Assembly (NCBI GenBank): GCA_913057785.1
Contig: CAJXPD010000047.1
Location: 1 to 47,186, forward strand
Direction of reading: 5' to 3'
Origin: an uncultured Lewinella sp.
Lineage (GTDB): Bacteria > Bacteroidota > Bacteroidia > Chitinophagales > Saprospiraceae
Length of the DNA: 47,186 nucleotides
Positions 26,009-34,372 of the stretch are shown here, piece after piece. Numbering within the stretch: the first letter of the stretch is position 1; the number at the start of each line of letters is the position of its first letter. The position numbers were made by a program, and so were the translations under genes. The notes beneath the pieces were generated by a model. That model worked only from the letters and a program-made list of their open reading frames with translations. It did no database searches and had not been told where the DNA came from.

Positions 26009-26068
26009 TTCAACTAGATTTCTATTATTAATGCACGTCTCAAAACCGTTTAACCTAGAGCTACTAAT

Positions 26069-27907
26069 TTATTCAACAGTAACAGACTTGGCAAGATTAC
26101 GCGGTTGGTCTACATTACAACCTCGCATAACGGCAATGTGGTAAGAAAGCAGCTGCAGTGGTATTACAGATAACAAGGGAGTGAGCGGTTCTTCTGTATC
26201 TGGAATCTCAATGGTATGGTCAGCGATCTTGCTGATTTCAACATCTCCTTCGGTCACTACTGCAATTACAAATCCTTTACGCGCTTTGACTTCTTGAATA
26301 TTTGAAACAATTTTTTCGTAAGCGCTCTTATTGGTAGCTATTACTATCACCGGCATTTCCTCGTCGATCAGGGCAATTGGCCCGTGTTTCATTTCAGCTG
26401 CCGGATATCCTTCGGCGTGAATATAGGAAATTTCTTTGAGTTTTAGGGCACCTTCAAGCGCTACAGGGAAATTGTAACCCCTTCCTAGATATAACGCATT
26501 AGTTCGATCTTTGATTTCCCCAGCGATATATTTTATTTGTTCATCACTTTCTAGTACTTGGCTTACTTTGTTCGGAATGTTAGCCAATTCAATCACCAAT
26601 TGTCTGAAATAGGTATCAGTAATTGTCCCTTTCTTGTGAGCAATGCTTAAGGCTAACATGGTCAGCAGTGTCACCTGTCCAGTAAAGGCTTTGGTAGAAG
26701 CAACTCCAATTTCTGGTCCAGCATGAATGTAAGAACCCGCATCTGTAATTCGAGCAATGGAGGAACCCACGGAGTTCACGATTCCGTAAAGTAGTGCTCC
26801 TTTGTCTTTTGCTAGTTCCAAGGCAGCTAGCGTATCCGCTGTCTCCCCTGATTGCGAAATGGCGATTACGACATCCTCTGGAGTGATGATGGGGTTTCGG
26901 TAACGGAATTCAGAGGCGTATTCTACTTCTACTGGGATTCTTGCTAGATCTTCAAACAGATACTCGGCGATCAAGCCAGAGTGCCAAGAAGTACCACAAG
27001 CTGCGATGATAAAACGGTTGGCAGCCATGATTCGATCCACCATCTCATCCAAGCCTCCTAACTTAATCCAGCAATTTGAGGCATTCAATCTTCCTCGCAT
27101 TGCATCCGAGATGGTCTTGGGTTGTTCGTGAATCTCTTTCAACATGAAATAGTCGTATCCTCCTTTTTCCAACATCTCTATTTTCATGTCCAATTCGTGA
27201 ATAAAAGGACTCTGTACTTCGTTTGCGATGGTCTTTACTTCAAGGTGGCCATCTCTGGTTACCACTGCAATTTCCTCATCGTTGAGGTATACTACCTTTT
27301 TGGTGTGTTCAATAATTGGAGTGGCATCGGAGGCCATAAAGAACTCGCCTTCTCCTACACCAATCACAAGTGGGCTCCCTTTCCGAGCCGCTACCAGTTT
27401 ATTCTTGTCCTCACGATCGATCACAACTATTGCATAGGCTCCTACTACCCGAGTCAAGGCAACTCTTACTGCTTCTTCTAGAGATAACTGCTGTCGATTT
27501 TGAACCTCTTCGATGAGATGCACCAATACTTCTGTATCCGTATCGGTGTTGAAAACGTGGCCTTCCTTCTCAAGAGCGGTTTTCAGGGGCGCATAATTTT
27601 CGATGATACCGTTATGTACCAGGGTCAAGCGTGAATTCCCGGAGCGATGTGGGTGTGCATTCACATCATTTGGCACGCCGTGTGTCGCCCAGCGAGTATG
27701 TCCAATGCCGATTGTTCCTTCCTTCGGTAGGTCTTGGCTATAATCAAGTAGATCTTGGACTTTTCCCTGCTTTTTGTAAACAGTAATGTCTCCATTCAAT
27801 AAGGCTACTCCGGCACTGTCATAGCCTCGGTATTCTAATCGTTGCAATCCTTTGATCAAGATAGGATAGGCCTCCTTTTGGCCTATGTATGCTACTATAC
27901 CACACAT
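26069..27907 (-). CDS. glmS: Glutamine--fructose-6-phosphate aminotransferase (GlmS)
   Basis: This 612-residue enzyme makes glucosamine-6-phosphate from fructose-6-phosphate and glutamine, feeding UDP-GlcNAc, the substrate of MurA encoded two genes away. It starts MCGIVAYIG with Cys2 as the glutaminase nucleophile, followed by RLEYRGYDSAGVAL and TRWATHGVPNDVNAHPH. Two SIS (sugar isomerase) domains follow, with ACGTSWHSGLIAEYL and AISQSGETADTLAAL in the first and LGRGYNFPVALEGALKLKEI in the second. The C-terminus is NVDQPRNLAKSVTVE as in typical GlmS. Length is normal. There is no sign of a glmS ribozyme in the leader, which is as expected outside Firmicutes. Confidence 0.97.
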   Translation of the reverse strand: MCGIVAYIGQKEAYPILIKGLQRLEYRGYDSAGVALLNGDITVYKKQGKVQDLLDYSQDLPKEGTIGIGHTRWATHGVPNDVNAHPHRSGNSRLTLVHNGIIENYAPLKTALEKEGHVFNTDTDTEVLVHLIEEVQNRQQLSLEEAVRVALTRVVGAYAIVVIDREDKNKLVAARKGSPLVIGVGEGEFFMASDATPIIEHTKKVVYLNDEEIAVVTRDGHLEVKTIANEVQSPFIHELDMKIEMLEKGGYDYFMLKEIHEQPKTISDAMRGRLNASNCWIKLGGLDEMVDRIMAANRFIIAACGTSWHSGLIAEYLFEDLARIPVEVEYASEFRYRNPIITPEDVVIAISQSGETADTLAALELAKDKGALLYGIVNSVGSSIARITDAGSYIHAGPEIGVASTKAFTGQVTLLTMLALSIAHKKGTITDTYFRQLVIELANIPNKVSQVLESDEQIKYIAGEIKDRTNALYLGRGYNFPVALEGALKLKEISYIHAEGYPAAEMKHGPIALIDEEMPVIVIATNKSAYEKIVSNIQEVKARKGFVIAVVTEGDVEISKIADHTIEIPDTEEPLTPLLSVIPLQLLSYHIAVMRGCNVDQPRNLAKSVTVE

Positions 27908-27932
27908 CGTTTTTCGGTTTATCTAGGTGAAA

Positions 27933-27963
27933 CAAAATAAAGTCAACCCTTTTATTTAGCAAA
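27933..27963 (-). promoter_or_regulatory. Candidate glmS promoter overlapping an inverted repeat
   Basis: Read on -, TTTG (27960-27963) is followed after 20 bp by TATTTTG (27933-27939), a near-consensus Bacteroidota promoter with a one-base-short -7 box. The -33 box is part of a perfect 9-bp inverted repeat (27945-27953 with 27961-27969, 7-base spacer), which could be an operator. The leader would be about 20 nt. Confidence 0.45.
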
Positions 27964-27969
27964 AGGGTT

Positions 27970-28326
27970 CTCAGCGTTTCGGTGAATAAATTGTAGTCTT
28001 TTATTGCTCCTTTATGCGTGTACCGAACGGCACAAGGGTGGACATGTATTGAATAAAAATAAGAAGGGGATACTACCCTATTTTAACGTTAGTAATTCGT
28101 TTGGTAGATGCGTTTGTGGAAGTTTAAAATACAGACAAATATATTTATTTTTTTATTTAACCGTCAATTTTAACAGTAATCTAACGAGTATAAATGGCAA
28201 GAAATTGACTGTGCAGGAGCACATGATAAAACATACGCAAAAAAAACTAAAATGTTACCTGATGCTACGGCTGTTTTGCACGTAGAATCAGGCAAAATGG
28301 AGGGGTAAATCTATCTTAGATAACGG
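27970..28326. other. Gene-poor region between DUF4270 and glmS
   Basis: No convincing gene is seen. A 93-codon frame on + (28004-28285) exists, but it is Lys/Tyr/Cys-rich with no family resemblance, no promoter and AT-rich intergenic composition, so I do not call it. No terminator with a clear stem was found directly after the DUF4270 stop. Confidence 0.5.
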
Positions 28327-29700
28327 CTATGGCTTGGTAAAAGTCACCTTGAGCTTAATCGGAAAGTCTGGATGTTTTGATCCGGCCATCACGCCTCGGT
28401 TGTGGTTATCTCCGCGACGGAATACAGAAAGAATGAGCTCGTTATTTTCATCCCCATCTATCATTCGCTGCAAATGGGTCGAAATATTCATAGTATATAG
28501 GCCAGCTTCACCATTTTGACCATCCTCTAGATCTCCACCAAATGAGAAACCAACGAGATCACTTGGTGCTAACACGAAATCATCGATAAGAAAGATACCA
28601 TCAGGCGTTTCTCTCGACAGCGTTAACTGCTGAATAGGGTCATAGATTTCGTCTTGCGCTCCAGGGAAATCTATATAAGCTATCTCTAACAAGGCTTCAT
28701 TCACAATCACTCCTTTCAGCTCGGTGATGTGTGGAAAGCTAATCTTTATCTCGCTACCTAAACCTCCCTTCAAAAATAAGAGCGTATCTCCCCTACCTTC
28801 ACCTAGATAGGGTTGTACGTCACTCCCCGCAAAATCTGTTTCATAATTCACATATCGACCTGAAAACTCGTTGAAGGCGAAATTATATTGATTCTTAAGG
28901 CCGGTACTAGTCTTGTAGTAAACATAAACACCTGCTCGTGATCCATTTGGCGAGGAAGGTGAGATATTGAAGCTAGTTAAGCCTCCATTTTCACTAGTTG
29001 GTCTGAGGGCTAAACCAGGAAGGAAGCTTAAGAAGGCGCTATCACTTTCGTAGAAAGTAGAATCCAGAATCACCATCTGCTCTCCTAAAGTGACGGGTAA
29101 GGGGACCCTAATGTGCGGGAAACGAATGGTGTCTGCCACATCAAAAGAATAGTTGATGGTAGCGGTACTATCATTCGGCGATGGCCGGAAAGAGTGGGTC
29201 GCCAATTGGTTGCCCAATAGAGGAAGAGGGGTGTTGGAGTAGTAATCATCCGCACGGTCAAATCCCTCCGCTAATTCAACTACCTCGAAAGAATAAATCT
29301 GGTTGAGGTTACCATAGAAGCTTTCAGAATCATATGGTAAAACCAGAACTACAGAATCTACCGTTGTGCCTGCACTAAAGTTTGGTGGGTTCAAGGTGAA
29401 GAAAATGGCGTCTCTTTGCATTCTTGCCTGAACGACTGTGCTAGCCTCCATGGATCCGAATACGGGATCTTGGTAGTTGCCTACAGCATAGCGGCCTAAT
29501 TGACCAGCAAGCGTGGTTGTATAAGTTCGAAAACTATCTAGGCGAGAAGTATATGAAGAAATGGTAATGGTATCGGTAAAACCAGGTTGAACTTTGTCCC
29601 CTTCTAGGAGCTCTTCACCCACTATCGTCGGATCAGTACACCCCACGATTAATCCCAAACAACAAACGGCTACCAATAAGCCTTCCAAAATGCGATTCAT
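28327..29700 (-). CDS. DUF4270 family lipoprotein
   Basis: The 457 residues begin with a lipoprotein signal, LLVAVCCLGLIVGC, with lipidated Cys21 followed by TDPTIVGEELL. This start, the TITISSYTSRLDSFRTYTTT segment and GQLGRYAVGNYQDPVFGSME are typical of DUF4270, a Bacteroidota family of outer-membrane-associated lipoproteins of unknown function. The remainder is beta-rich with DSVVLVLPYDSE and repeated strands, and ends FPIKLKVTFTKP. DUF4270 genes are often found beside the short GT5 gene and panC, exactly as here, but the reason for that linkage is not known. A large hairpin separates it from the GT5 gene. Confidence 0.88.
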   Translation of the reverse strand: MNRILEGLLVAVCCLGLIVGCTDPTIVGEELLEGDKVQPGFTDTITISSYTSRLDSFRTYTTTLAGQLGRYAVGNYQDPVFGSMEASTVVQARMQRDAIFFTLNPPNFSAGTTVDSVVLVLPYDSESFYGNLNQIYSFEVVELAEGFDRADDYYSNTPLPLLGNQLATHSFRPSPNDSTATINYSFDVADTIRFPHIRVPLPVTLGEQMVILDSTFYESDSAFLSFLPGLALRPTSENGGLTSFNISPSSPNGSRAGVYVYYKTSTGLKNQYNFAFNEFSGRYVNYETDFAGSDVQPYLGEGRGDTLLFLKGGLGSEIKISFPHITELKGVIVNEALLEIAYIDFPGAQDEIYDPIQQLTLSRETPDGIFLIDDFVLAPSDLVGFSFGGDLEDGQNGEAGLYTMNISTHLQRMIDGDENNELILSVFRRGDNHNRGVMAGSKHPDFPIKLKVTFTKP

Positions 29701-29860
29701 CGAATTAGATTGTTTTTTCCTTCTCCCATGACCGGAAAATCCCGTCCCTCTATGTTATAGACAGTATTATTGATAGGATAGGATGGGGAGAAAAGAAGTT
29801 TTTTTGAGGCCCTTAAATACATTTACCGAGGGCTCCTGATATTCCTTATCATACAAAAGA

Positions 29861-29943
29861 GAACCAACAATGTCTATTGGTTGTATCCACATTTGCACTA
29901 ACCGCAATTTGCATGGATGTACCCTAATAGATATTGTTGGTTC
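29861..29943 (-). terminator. Long imperfect hairpin downstream of the GT5 gene
   Basis: The outer 11 bp (29861-29871 with 29933-29943) are perfect. A further 6 bp (29873-29878 with 29926-29931) and inner pairs extend the stem across about 83 nt. Read on - it is followed by TCTTTTGTAT, so it likely ends the GT5 transcript 37 nt after its stop. On + it is followed directly by a T5 run and has more G-U pairs. Confidence 0.65.
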
Positions 29944-29980
29944 GTTTTTCGCTTTCCAGTACTAGTGAAAACCGTCCCTG

Positions 29981-30802
29981 TTACTGATTCACTTCTTCTT
30001 CAGCCAATAAGGTGTTGTAGAAGTCTACGTATGCTGGCAAATCTTCTTTGCCAATGTATTCAGTAGAAGGCGTTTCGCTGTCAGATAGTTCTGCTTGAAC
30101 GGATTCACTTAGGTTTTCGCTGCCTAGGACAAAGCCATCTGCAAAGGTGGTGGCACCTCTGTGTAGACTAACACCGGCACCATTCTGATATGCCTTTAGA
30201 TCGTCTTCTGTCAGATTGTTGATAGAGGCCTTGCTGATAAAGGAATCATGAAATTCCTGCTCCGCATCACTATTGTAGACAGAATAAACCACCTTGGAGC
30301 CATGGAATAAAGGCTCATTGCGGTAAGCTGTTTTCAGGTATAATGGAATCAAGCTGGTCATCCAACCATGACAATGGATAATGTCAGGTGGCCATCCAAA
30401 TTTCTTTACCGTTTCAATTACGCCCTTGCAAAAGAAGATCATTCGATCGGCATTGTCCTCGAAAAGCTTTTCATCTTCATCATGGAAGATCGCTTTGCGC
30501 TGAAAGAAGTCTTCATTATCTAAAAAGTACACCTGCATCCTAGCTTCAGGAAGAGAAGCTACCTTAATGATTAAAGGGAAATCATCATCATCTACAATGA
30601 TATTCATACCAGAAAGCCGGACAACCTCGTGCAAGCGATGGCGTCTCTCATTTATCGTGCCGAAACGAGGCATTAAGACACGAATTTCCATACCGTTTTC
30701 TTGGACAAATTGGGGAAGCTTTCGGGCAATCTCAGAGATTTCGGAGAGTGCAGTATATGGCTGCATTTCCTGCGTCACGATCAGCACTTTCTTTTTACTC
30801 AT
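29981..30802 (-). CDS. Short glycogen/starch synthase-like protein (GT5 N-terminal domain only)
   Basis: The 273 residues match the catalytic N-terminal half of glycogen synthase: KKVLIVTQEMQPYTALSEIS near residue 4, PRFGTINERRHRLHEVVRLS, FFCKGVIETVKKFGWPPDII, HCHGWMTSLIPLYLK. Full GT5 enzymes are about 480 residues and place the ADP/UDP-glucose phosphate-binding site and catalytic acids in the C-terminal Rossmann domain, which is absent here. The canonical KTGGLGDV loop near the N-terminus is replaced by YTALSEIS. The tail is acidic (LSDSETPSTEY, LLAEEEVNQ). The gene is intact with no sign of a broken second half. Short versions of this protein sit next to panC in many Bacteroidota, so it is probably a conserved protein with a non-canonical role. 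Confidence 0.82.
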   Translation of the reverse strand: MSKKKVLIVTQEMQPYTALSEISEIARKLPQFVQENGMEIRVLMPRFGTINERRHRLHEVVRLSGMNIIVDDDDFPLIIKVASLPEARMQVYFLDNEDFFQRKAIFHDEDEKLFEDNADRMIFFCKGVIETVKKFGWPPDIIHCHGWMTSLIPLYLKTAYRNEPLFHGSKVVYSVYNSDAEQEFHDSFISKASINNLTEDDLKAYQNGAGVSLHRGATTFADGFVLGSENLSESVQAELSDSETPSTEYIGKEDLPAYVDFYNTLLAEEEVNQ

Positions 30803-30863
30803 AAAGCCAATAAAATATTGTTATTCAAATTAACAGGTCACTGAATATCAATGAACAAGGCTG

Positions 30864-30871
30864 CAAAGTTA
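30864..30871 (-). promoter_or_regulatory. Candidate -7 promoter element for the GT5 gene
   Basis: TAACTTTG read on - is a perfect match to TAnnTTTG. The expected TTTG box about 19 bp upstream is not clear. The leader to the ATG at 30802 would be about 55 nt. Confidence 0.4.
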
Positions 30872-31021
30872 GTAAAATTCGAGGAAATTTTGGTAATAAT
30901 ACTTAGTTTTGATAGCTTACGCGGACTCATATGGTTCCCGTCTTTAATACCGCTAAATAAGTCGATCCATCCACTTCTTTCCATTTGACGAAATTCCTTC
31001 ACATACAAATGACAAAAGGAC

Positions 31022-31029
31022 TATCTTTG
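31022..31029 (+). promoter_or_regulatory. Candidate -7 promoter element for panC
   Basis: TATCTTTG is a perfect TAnnTTTG match, about 93 bp before the panC ATG. The -33 region (TTCAC near 30998-31002) is poor, so the call rests on the -7 element. Confidence 0.4.
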
Positions 31030-31122
31030 CGCCGATTTTAGCAAATACAATTACAAGGCCATCTGACTGATCATTCGACTGTATGGCTTGTAGCCCGATT
31101 CTTTACCTGACCTCAGAAAAAT

Positions 31123-31977
31123 ATGTACCTGTTTAAAACTGTACAGGATTATAGCAACTTTCTTCAACACCTGGATGGTGACTCGACATCCATTGGTTTC
31201 GTTCCTACCATGGGAGCACTGCATGACGGGCATCTCTCCTTGATCAAGGCATCCAAGGAACAGAACGCGCTGACCGTCTGCAGCATTTTCGTCAATCCTA
31301 CACAATTCAATGAAAGCACGGACCTCTTAAAATATCCGAGAACTCCCGGAAAGGACATTGAATTATTGGCATCAGCAGGATGTGATGTGATCTTCATGCC
31401 ATCTCCAGAGGAGGTTTATCCCCCTGGCGTTGATCTGGCGTCGCCGATTCCGCCATCAGACTTAGTGTCTGGTATGGAAGGGCAGTTTCGCCCTGGGCAC
31501 TTTGAAGGGGTGGTTCAGGTAGTCAAACGCCTATTGGATATCGTGCAGCCCGCTCGATTGTACATGGGACAGAAAGACTATCAGCAGGCCGCTATCATCG
31601 GTTGGATGATCCAATCTCTTGAACTTCCTGTGGAATTGGTTGTATGTCCTATTATGCGGGAAGAAGATGGATTGGCCATGAGTTCGCGGAATGTGAGATT
31701 GGAGCGAGACATACGTGCGCGAGCGACGCTGCTTCATCAGACGTTAACAGCCGTCAAGGAAAAACTCAACGAGTCTAGCATACAGGATTTAAAGGCATTG
31801 GCCTTAGGGAATCTCTCACAAAAGGATTTTCGGCCAGAATATTTTGAGATTGTGGATGGTGTAAGTTTGCAACCACTTGAAAAAATAAATGCTACCGATT
31901 TTGTAGTCGCCTGCACAGCGGTGTGGGCTGGTGAAGTTCGCTTAATTGATAACATGATACTACAAAGTGGAGCTTAA
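31123..31977 (+). CDS. panC: Pantoate--beta-alanine ligase (PanC)
   Basis: This 284-residue ligase joins pantoate and beta-alanine with ATP to give pantothenate, the CoA precursor. It carries PTMGALHDGHLSLIKAS with the HxGH nucleotide motif at about residues 28-44, IFVNPTQF, and GQFRPGHFEGVVQVVKRL. The flexible ATP-loop elements MGQKDYQQA and AMSSRNVRL follow. Length is normal for the family. panD lies 170 bp downstream on the same strand and provides the beta-alanine, so the pair covers the last part of the pathway. panB/panE are not in the window. Confidence 0.96.
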   Translation: MYLFKTVQDYSNFLQHLDGDSTSIGFVPTMGALHDGHLSLIKASKEQNALTVCSIFVNPTQFNESTDLLKYPRTPGKDIELLASAGCDVIFMPSPEEVYPPGVDLASPIPPSDLVSGMEGQFRPGHFEGVVQVVKRLLDIVQPARLYMGQKDYQQAAIIGWMIQSLELPVELVVCPIMREEDGLAMSSRNVRLERDIRARATLLHQTLTAVKEKLNESSIQDLKALALGNLSQKDFRPEYFEIVDGVSLQPLEKINATDFVVACTAVWAGEVRLIDNMILQSGA

Positions 31978-32069
31978 GGTATGGAGGATTTAGCCAGTGA
32001 GGATCTTGCGCTGGTGATAGGCCTGTAGCGAAAGGGAATATTTATTTTCCATAAAATTAACCACTTCAT

Positions 32070-32077
32070 TATCTTCG
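32070..32077 (+). promoter_or_regulatory. Weak -7 element upstream of panD
   Basis: TATCTTCG differs by one base from TAnnTTTG and lies about 70 bp before the panD ATG, inside the 170-bp gap after panC. No clear TTTG box is seen. It may allow separate panD transcription. Confidence 0.28.
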
Positions 32078-32147
32078 CGCGACGTTAGCCAAAAGCTAGC
32101 TCAGAATAACATCTATTTATTTCAAAAAGAAACAAAAGCTTTGCCAT

Positions 32148-32504
32148 ATGTTGATTCAAAGATTGAAATCTAAAATCCACCGTGGAACCATTACTCAGGC
32201 CCGTCTAAACTATGTAGGAAGTATCACCATTGATGAGGATTTGATGGATGCAGCTGACCTACAGGAGGGAGAACGTGTTCAAATCGCCAACAATAACAAT
32301 GGCGCTAGAATGGAGACCTACGTGATTAAAGGAGAAAGAGGATCTGGCATTATTTGTTTGAATGGTGCTTCTGCAAGGTTGTTCCATCCTGGAGATATCT
32401 CGATCATCATGTCTTACGTTTACATGGATATCGAAGAGTCCAAAACTGTCAAGCCAAAAGTAGTTTTGGTGGACGAAAACAACAAACAAATAGAAATGCC
32501 TTAA
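32148..32504 (+). CDS. panD: Aspartate 1-decarboxylase proenzyme (PanD)
   Basis: The 118 residues match PanD, the pyruvoyl enzyme that makes beta-alanine from aspartate. It starts [18 protein letters not shown] with catalytic Lys9. The self-cleavage site is Gly24-Ser25 in NYVGSITID; Ser25 becomes the pyruvoyl group. Tyr22 and the later [20 protein letters not shown] segment, with Asn-Gly-Ala and the Thr/Ser positions of the pocket, are conserved. It sits directly after panC, as expected for pantothenate synthesis. A short stem (32607-32612 with 32623-32628) follows the gene but has no good U-tract. Confidence 0.96.
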   Translation: MLIQRLKSKIHRGTITQARLNYVGSITIDEDLMDAADLQEGERVQIANNNNGARMETYVIKGERGSGIICLNGASARLFHPGDISIIMSYVYMDIEESKTVKPKVVLVDENNKQIEMP

Positions 32505-32671
32505 GGCAGTTCCTCTGGACTATACGTGCACTTTTGCAACAAAGTACTATCGATTGGCGTAGTTACATGAAGCCTGTGTAGCAGGATTCTTGCCCCCCTA
32601 ATTGAGGACCAAGATCCCGGTTTTGGTCTCTCTAAGAATATTTCTTCCACTGTCATCCAAAGTGTAGTACC

Positions 32672-33745
32672 TTGAAAAGTTTTCTGATAAATTTCCTGAA
32701 ATTTAGCCTGTTCTTGGGAGTGGGACTCCTGATTTTGTACTTTGTTTATAGTAATCAAAACGCTGCTTATCAGGCTGAATGCGAACTGAATCAAGTTGCG
32801 TCTGAGGATTGCAGTTTGATCAAGAAAGTTATCTCAGATTTTCGCTCCGTTAACTATTTTTGGATTTTCCTGGTGCTGCTAAGTTTTACGATCAGTAATG
32901 TTAGCAGGGCCATACGGTGGAATATGCTTATCCGCCCCTTGGGGTATCAACCTAGATTCATTAATTCCTTCTTTGCGACGGTGATAGGATATTTTGCAAA
33001 TCTAGGTTTCCCGAGACTTGGAGAGGTATTGCGGCCTGCTACGATGGCACAATACGAGAAGATCCCGCTAGAGAAGTTGGTCGGTACGGTGGTGGTGGAC
33101 CGGATAATCGATGTGATTAGTATTTTGATCGTTAGTGGTTTGGCTTTTCTGCTAGCTTTTGACACCATCTGGGACTTTTTGAATGAGTATGCCGCTTTTG
33201 AAGATAAATTTGGAGGTTTGTGGAACTTGGCCCTTATCGGGTTTGGAGCCTTGGCTGCTGTAAGCCTCTTGTTTTACTTCCTTCGGAAGCAAATTATGGC
33301 AACCAAGATTTATGCAAAGATTGTTGATCTAGCAAGAGGCTTTTGGCAAGGGATTCAGACCGTTCGTCAATTGGATCGTCCTTGGTTGTTCCTTTTCCAT
33401 AGCGTGAACATTTGGTTCATGTACTTTATGATGACCTATCTCTGCTTTTTTGCCTTTGCGCCCACAGCTCATCTTTCTGCAGTAGCCGGCTTGGTCGTGT
33501 TTGTCTTGGGGGGCTGGGGAGTTGTGATCCCCTCTCCGGGAGGAATGGGGACGTACCATTTCTTGGCGCAAACGGGACTCATGATGTACGGCGTGAGTGG
33601 GGATGATGGTTTTTCCTGGGCAAACATCGCTTTCTTTTCCATAAACCTAGGGTGTAATGTACTGATTGGCTTAATAGCCTTAATTGCTTTGCCAATTGTT
33701 AACCGCAATTACAATCCGACACTTCCTGCTACTGACCCGGCATAA
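32672..33745 (+). CDS. Lysylphosphatidylglycerol synthase TM-domain (YbhN/AglD-like) membrane protein, TTG start
   Basis: This 357-residue integral membrane protein has about 8 hydrophobic spans. It has the family signature SNVSRAIRWNMLIRPLGY and the conserved loop YFANLGFPRLGEVLRPATMA then GTVVVDRIIDVISIL. A late VVIPSPGGMGTYHFLAQTGL is the typical PGGxG element. These are the hallmarks of the UPF0104/LPG-synthase TM family, which includes flippase-like domains; a catalytic aminoacyl-transferase half is absent. The reading frame is open only from an upstream stop at 32633 and contains no ATG before the first membrane span, so TTG at 32672 is the likely start. rfaE2 follows after 45 bp. Confidence 0.85.
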   Translation: MKSFLINFLKFSLFLGVGLLILYFVYSNQNAAYQAECELNQVASEDCSLIKKVISDFRSVNYFWIFLVLLSFTISNVSRAIRWNMLIRPLGYQPRFINSFFATVIGYFANLGFPRLGEVLRPATMAQYEKIPLEKLVGTVVVDRIIDVISILIVSGLAFLLAFDTIWDFLNEYAAFEDKFGGLWNLALIGFGALAAVSLLFYFLRKQIMATKIYAKIVDLARGFWQGIQTVRQLDRPWLFLFHSVNIWFMYFMMTYLCFFAFAPTAHLSAVAGLVVFVLGGWGVVIPSPGGMGTYHFLAQTGLMMYGVSGDDGFSWANIAFFSINLGCNVLIGLIALIALPIVNRNYNPTLPATDPA

Positions 33746-33790
33746 CAGGAGCCTAGACGACTCCTCTTACTTTCGCTATAATCCATACCT

Positions 33791-34288
33791 ATGTCTTACC
33801 TTGATCAAATAGAAGCTAAGGTATTATCCATCCCTTCGATCCAAGAAGTACGGAACGAATGGGCAAAACGAGGAGAGAAGGTAGTCTTCACTAATGGGTG
33901 CTTTGATATTCTCCATTATGGCCATCTGCATTATTTAGCACAAGCTCGTGACTTAGGTCAAAGACTAATCGTTGGCCTTAACTCAGATGCTTCCGTGAGC
34001 AGATTAAAAGGAGTACATCGGCCGATTCAAGATCTTCGGACGCGACAGATAATGTTAGCCTCTCTGGAGTTTGTTGATGCGGTCGTAATCTTCGAAGAAG
34101 ATACTCCCCTAAAACTAATTGAAGCTATTCTCCCTGATGTATTGGTGAAAGGGGGGGATTATTCCCCTGAAACTATAGTGGGCGCTCAGGCTGTGCGTGC
34201 AGCAGGGGGTGAAGTAAAGGTCTTATCCTTTATTCCCGGTTATTCTACTTCATCCATCGAGAGCAAGATTAAGCAACAAGGAATTTAG
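33791..34288 (+). CDS. rfaE2: D-glycero-beta-D-manno-heptose 1-phosphate adenylyltransferase (RfaE2/HldE C-terminal type)
   Basis: This 165-residue nucleotidyltransferase has [20 protein letters not shown] with the HxGH ATP site, [36 protein letters not shown], and the late [14 protein letters not shown]. It matches the stand-alone adenylyltransferase half of bifunctional HldE, which makes ADP-heptose for lipopolysaccharide core. The kinase half (HldE-N) is not adjacent, so in this organism the two activities are separate genes. Its context after a YbhN-like membrane protein suits an envelope role. A strong hairpin follows. Confidence 0.92.
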   Translation: MSYLDQIEAKVLSIPSIQEVRNEWAKRGEKVVFTNGCFDILHYGHLHYLAQARDLGQRLIVGLNSDASVSRLKGVHRPIQDLRTRQIMLASLEFVDAVVIFEEDTPLKLIEAILPDVLVKGGDYSPETIVGAQAVRAAGGEVKVLSFIPGYSTSSIESKIKQQGI

Positions 34289-34312
34289 GCCTGCGTCCAA
34301 CAGAACACCAAA

Positions 34313-34336
34313 GGCCTTTGAAGTAATTCAAAGGCC
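34313..34336. terminator. Terminator hairpin between rfaE2 and exbD
   Basis: A perfect 10-bp stem (34313-34322 with 34327-34336) with a GTAA loop lies between convergent genes. The + side continues CTTAGTAATTTC and the - side TTGGTGTTCT, so the U-tract is weak on both strands, but the stem is strong and well placed. Confidence 0.7.
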
Positions 34337-34372
34337 CTTAGTAATTTCACTTCCCGATGTCACATCTAAGGT

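Larger units (their letters stand above)
30803..31122. other. Divergent control region between the GT5 gene and panC
   Basis: The interval has no gene. It holds a perfect -7 box on each strand: TAACTTTG at 30864-30871 on - and TATCTTTG at 31022-31029 on +. The two are listed separately. Nothing else is recognised. Confidence 0.5.

Noticed and set aside
28004..28285. A 93-codon open frame on + between DUF4270 and glmS
   Set aside because: It lies in AT-rich intergenic sequence, has no family resemblance, signal or promoter, and its composition is unlike that of the neighbouring genes.
27908..28326. glmS ribozyme in the glmS leader
   Set aside because: The conserved ribozyme core is not visible, and the element is essentially restricted to Firmicutes and relatives.
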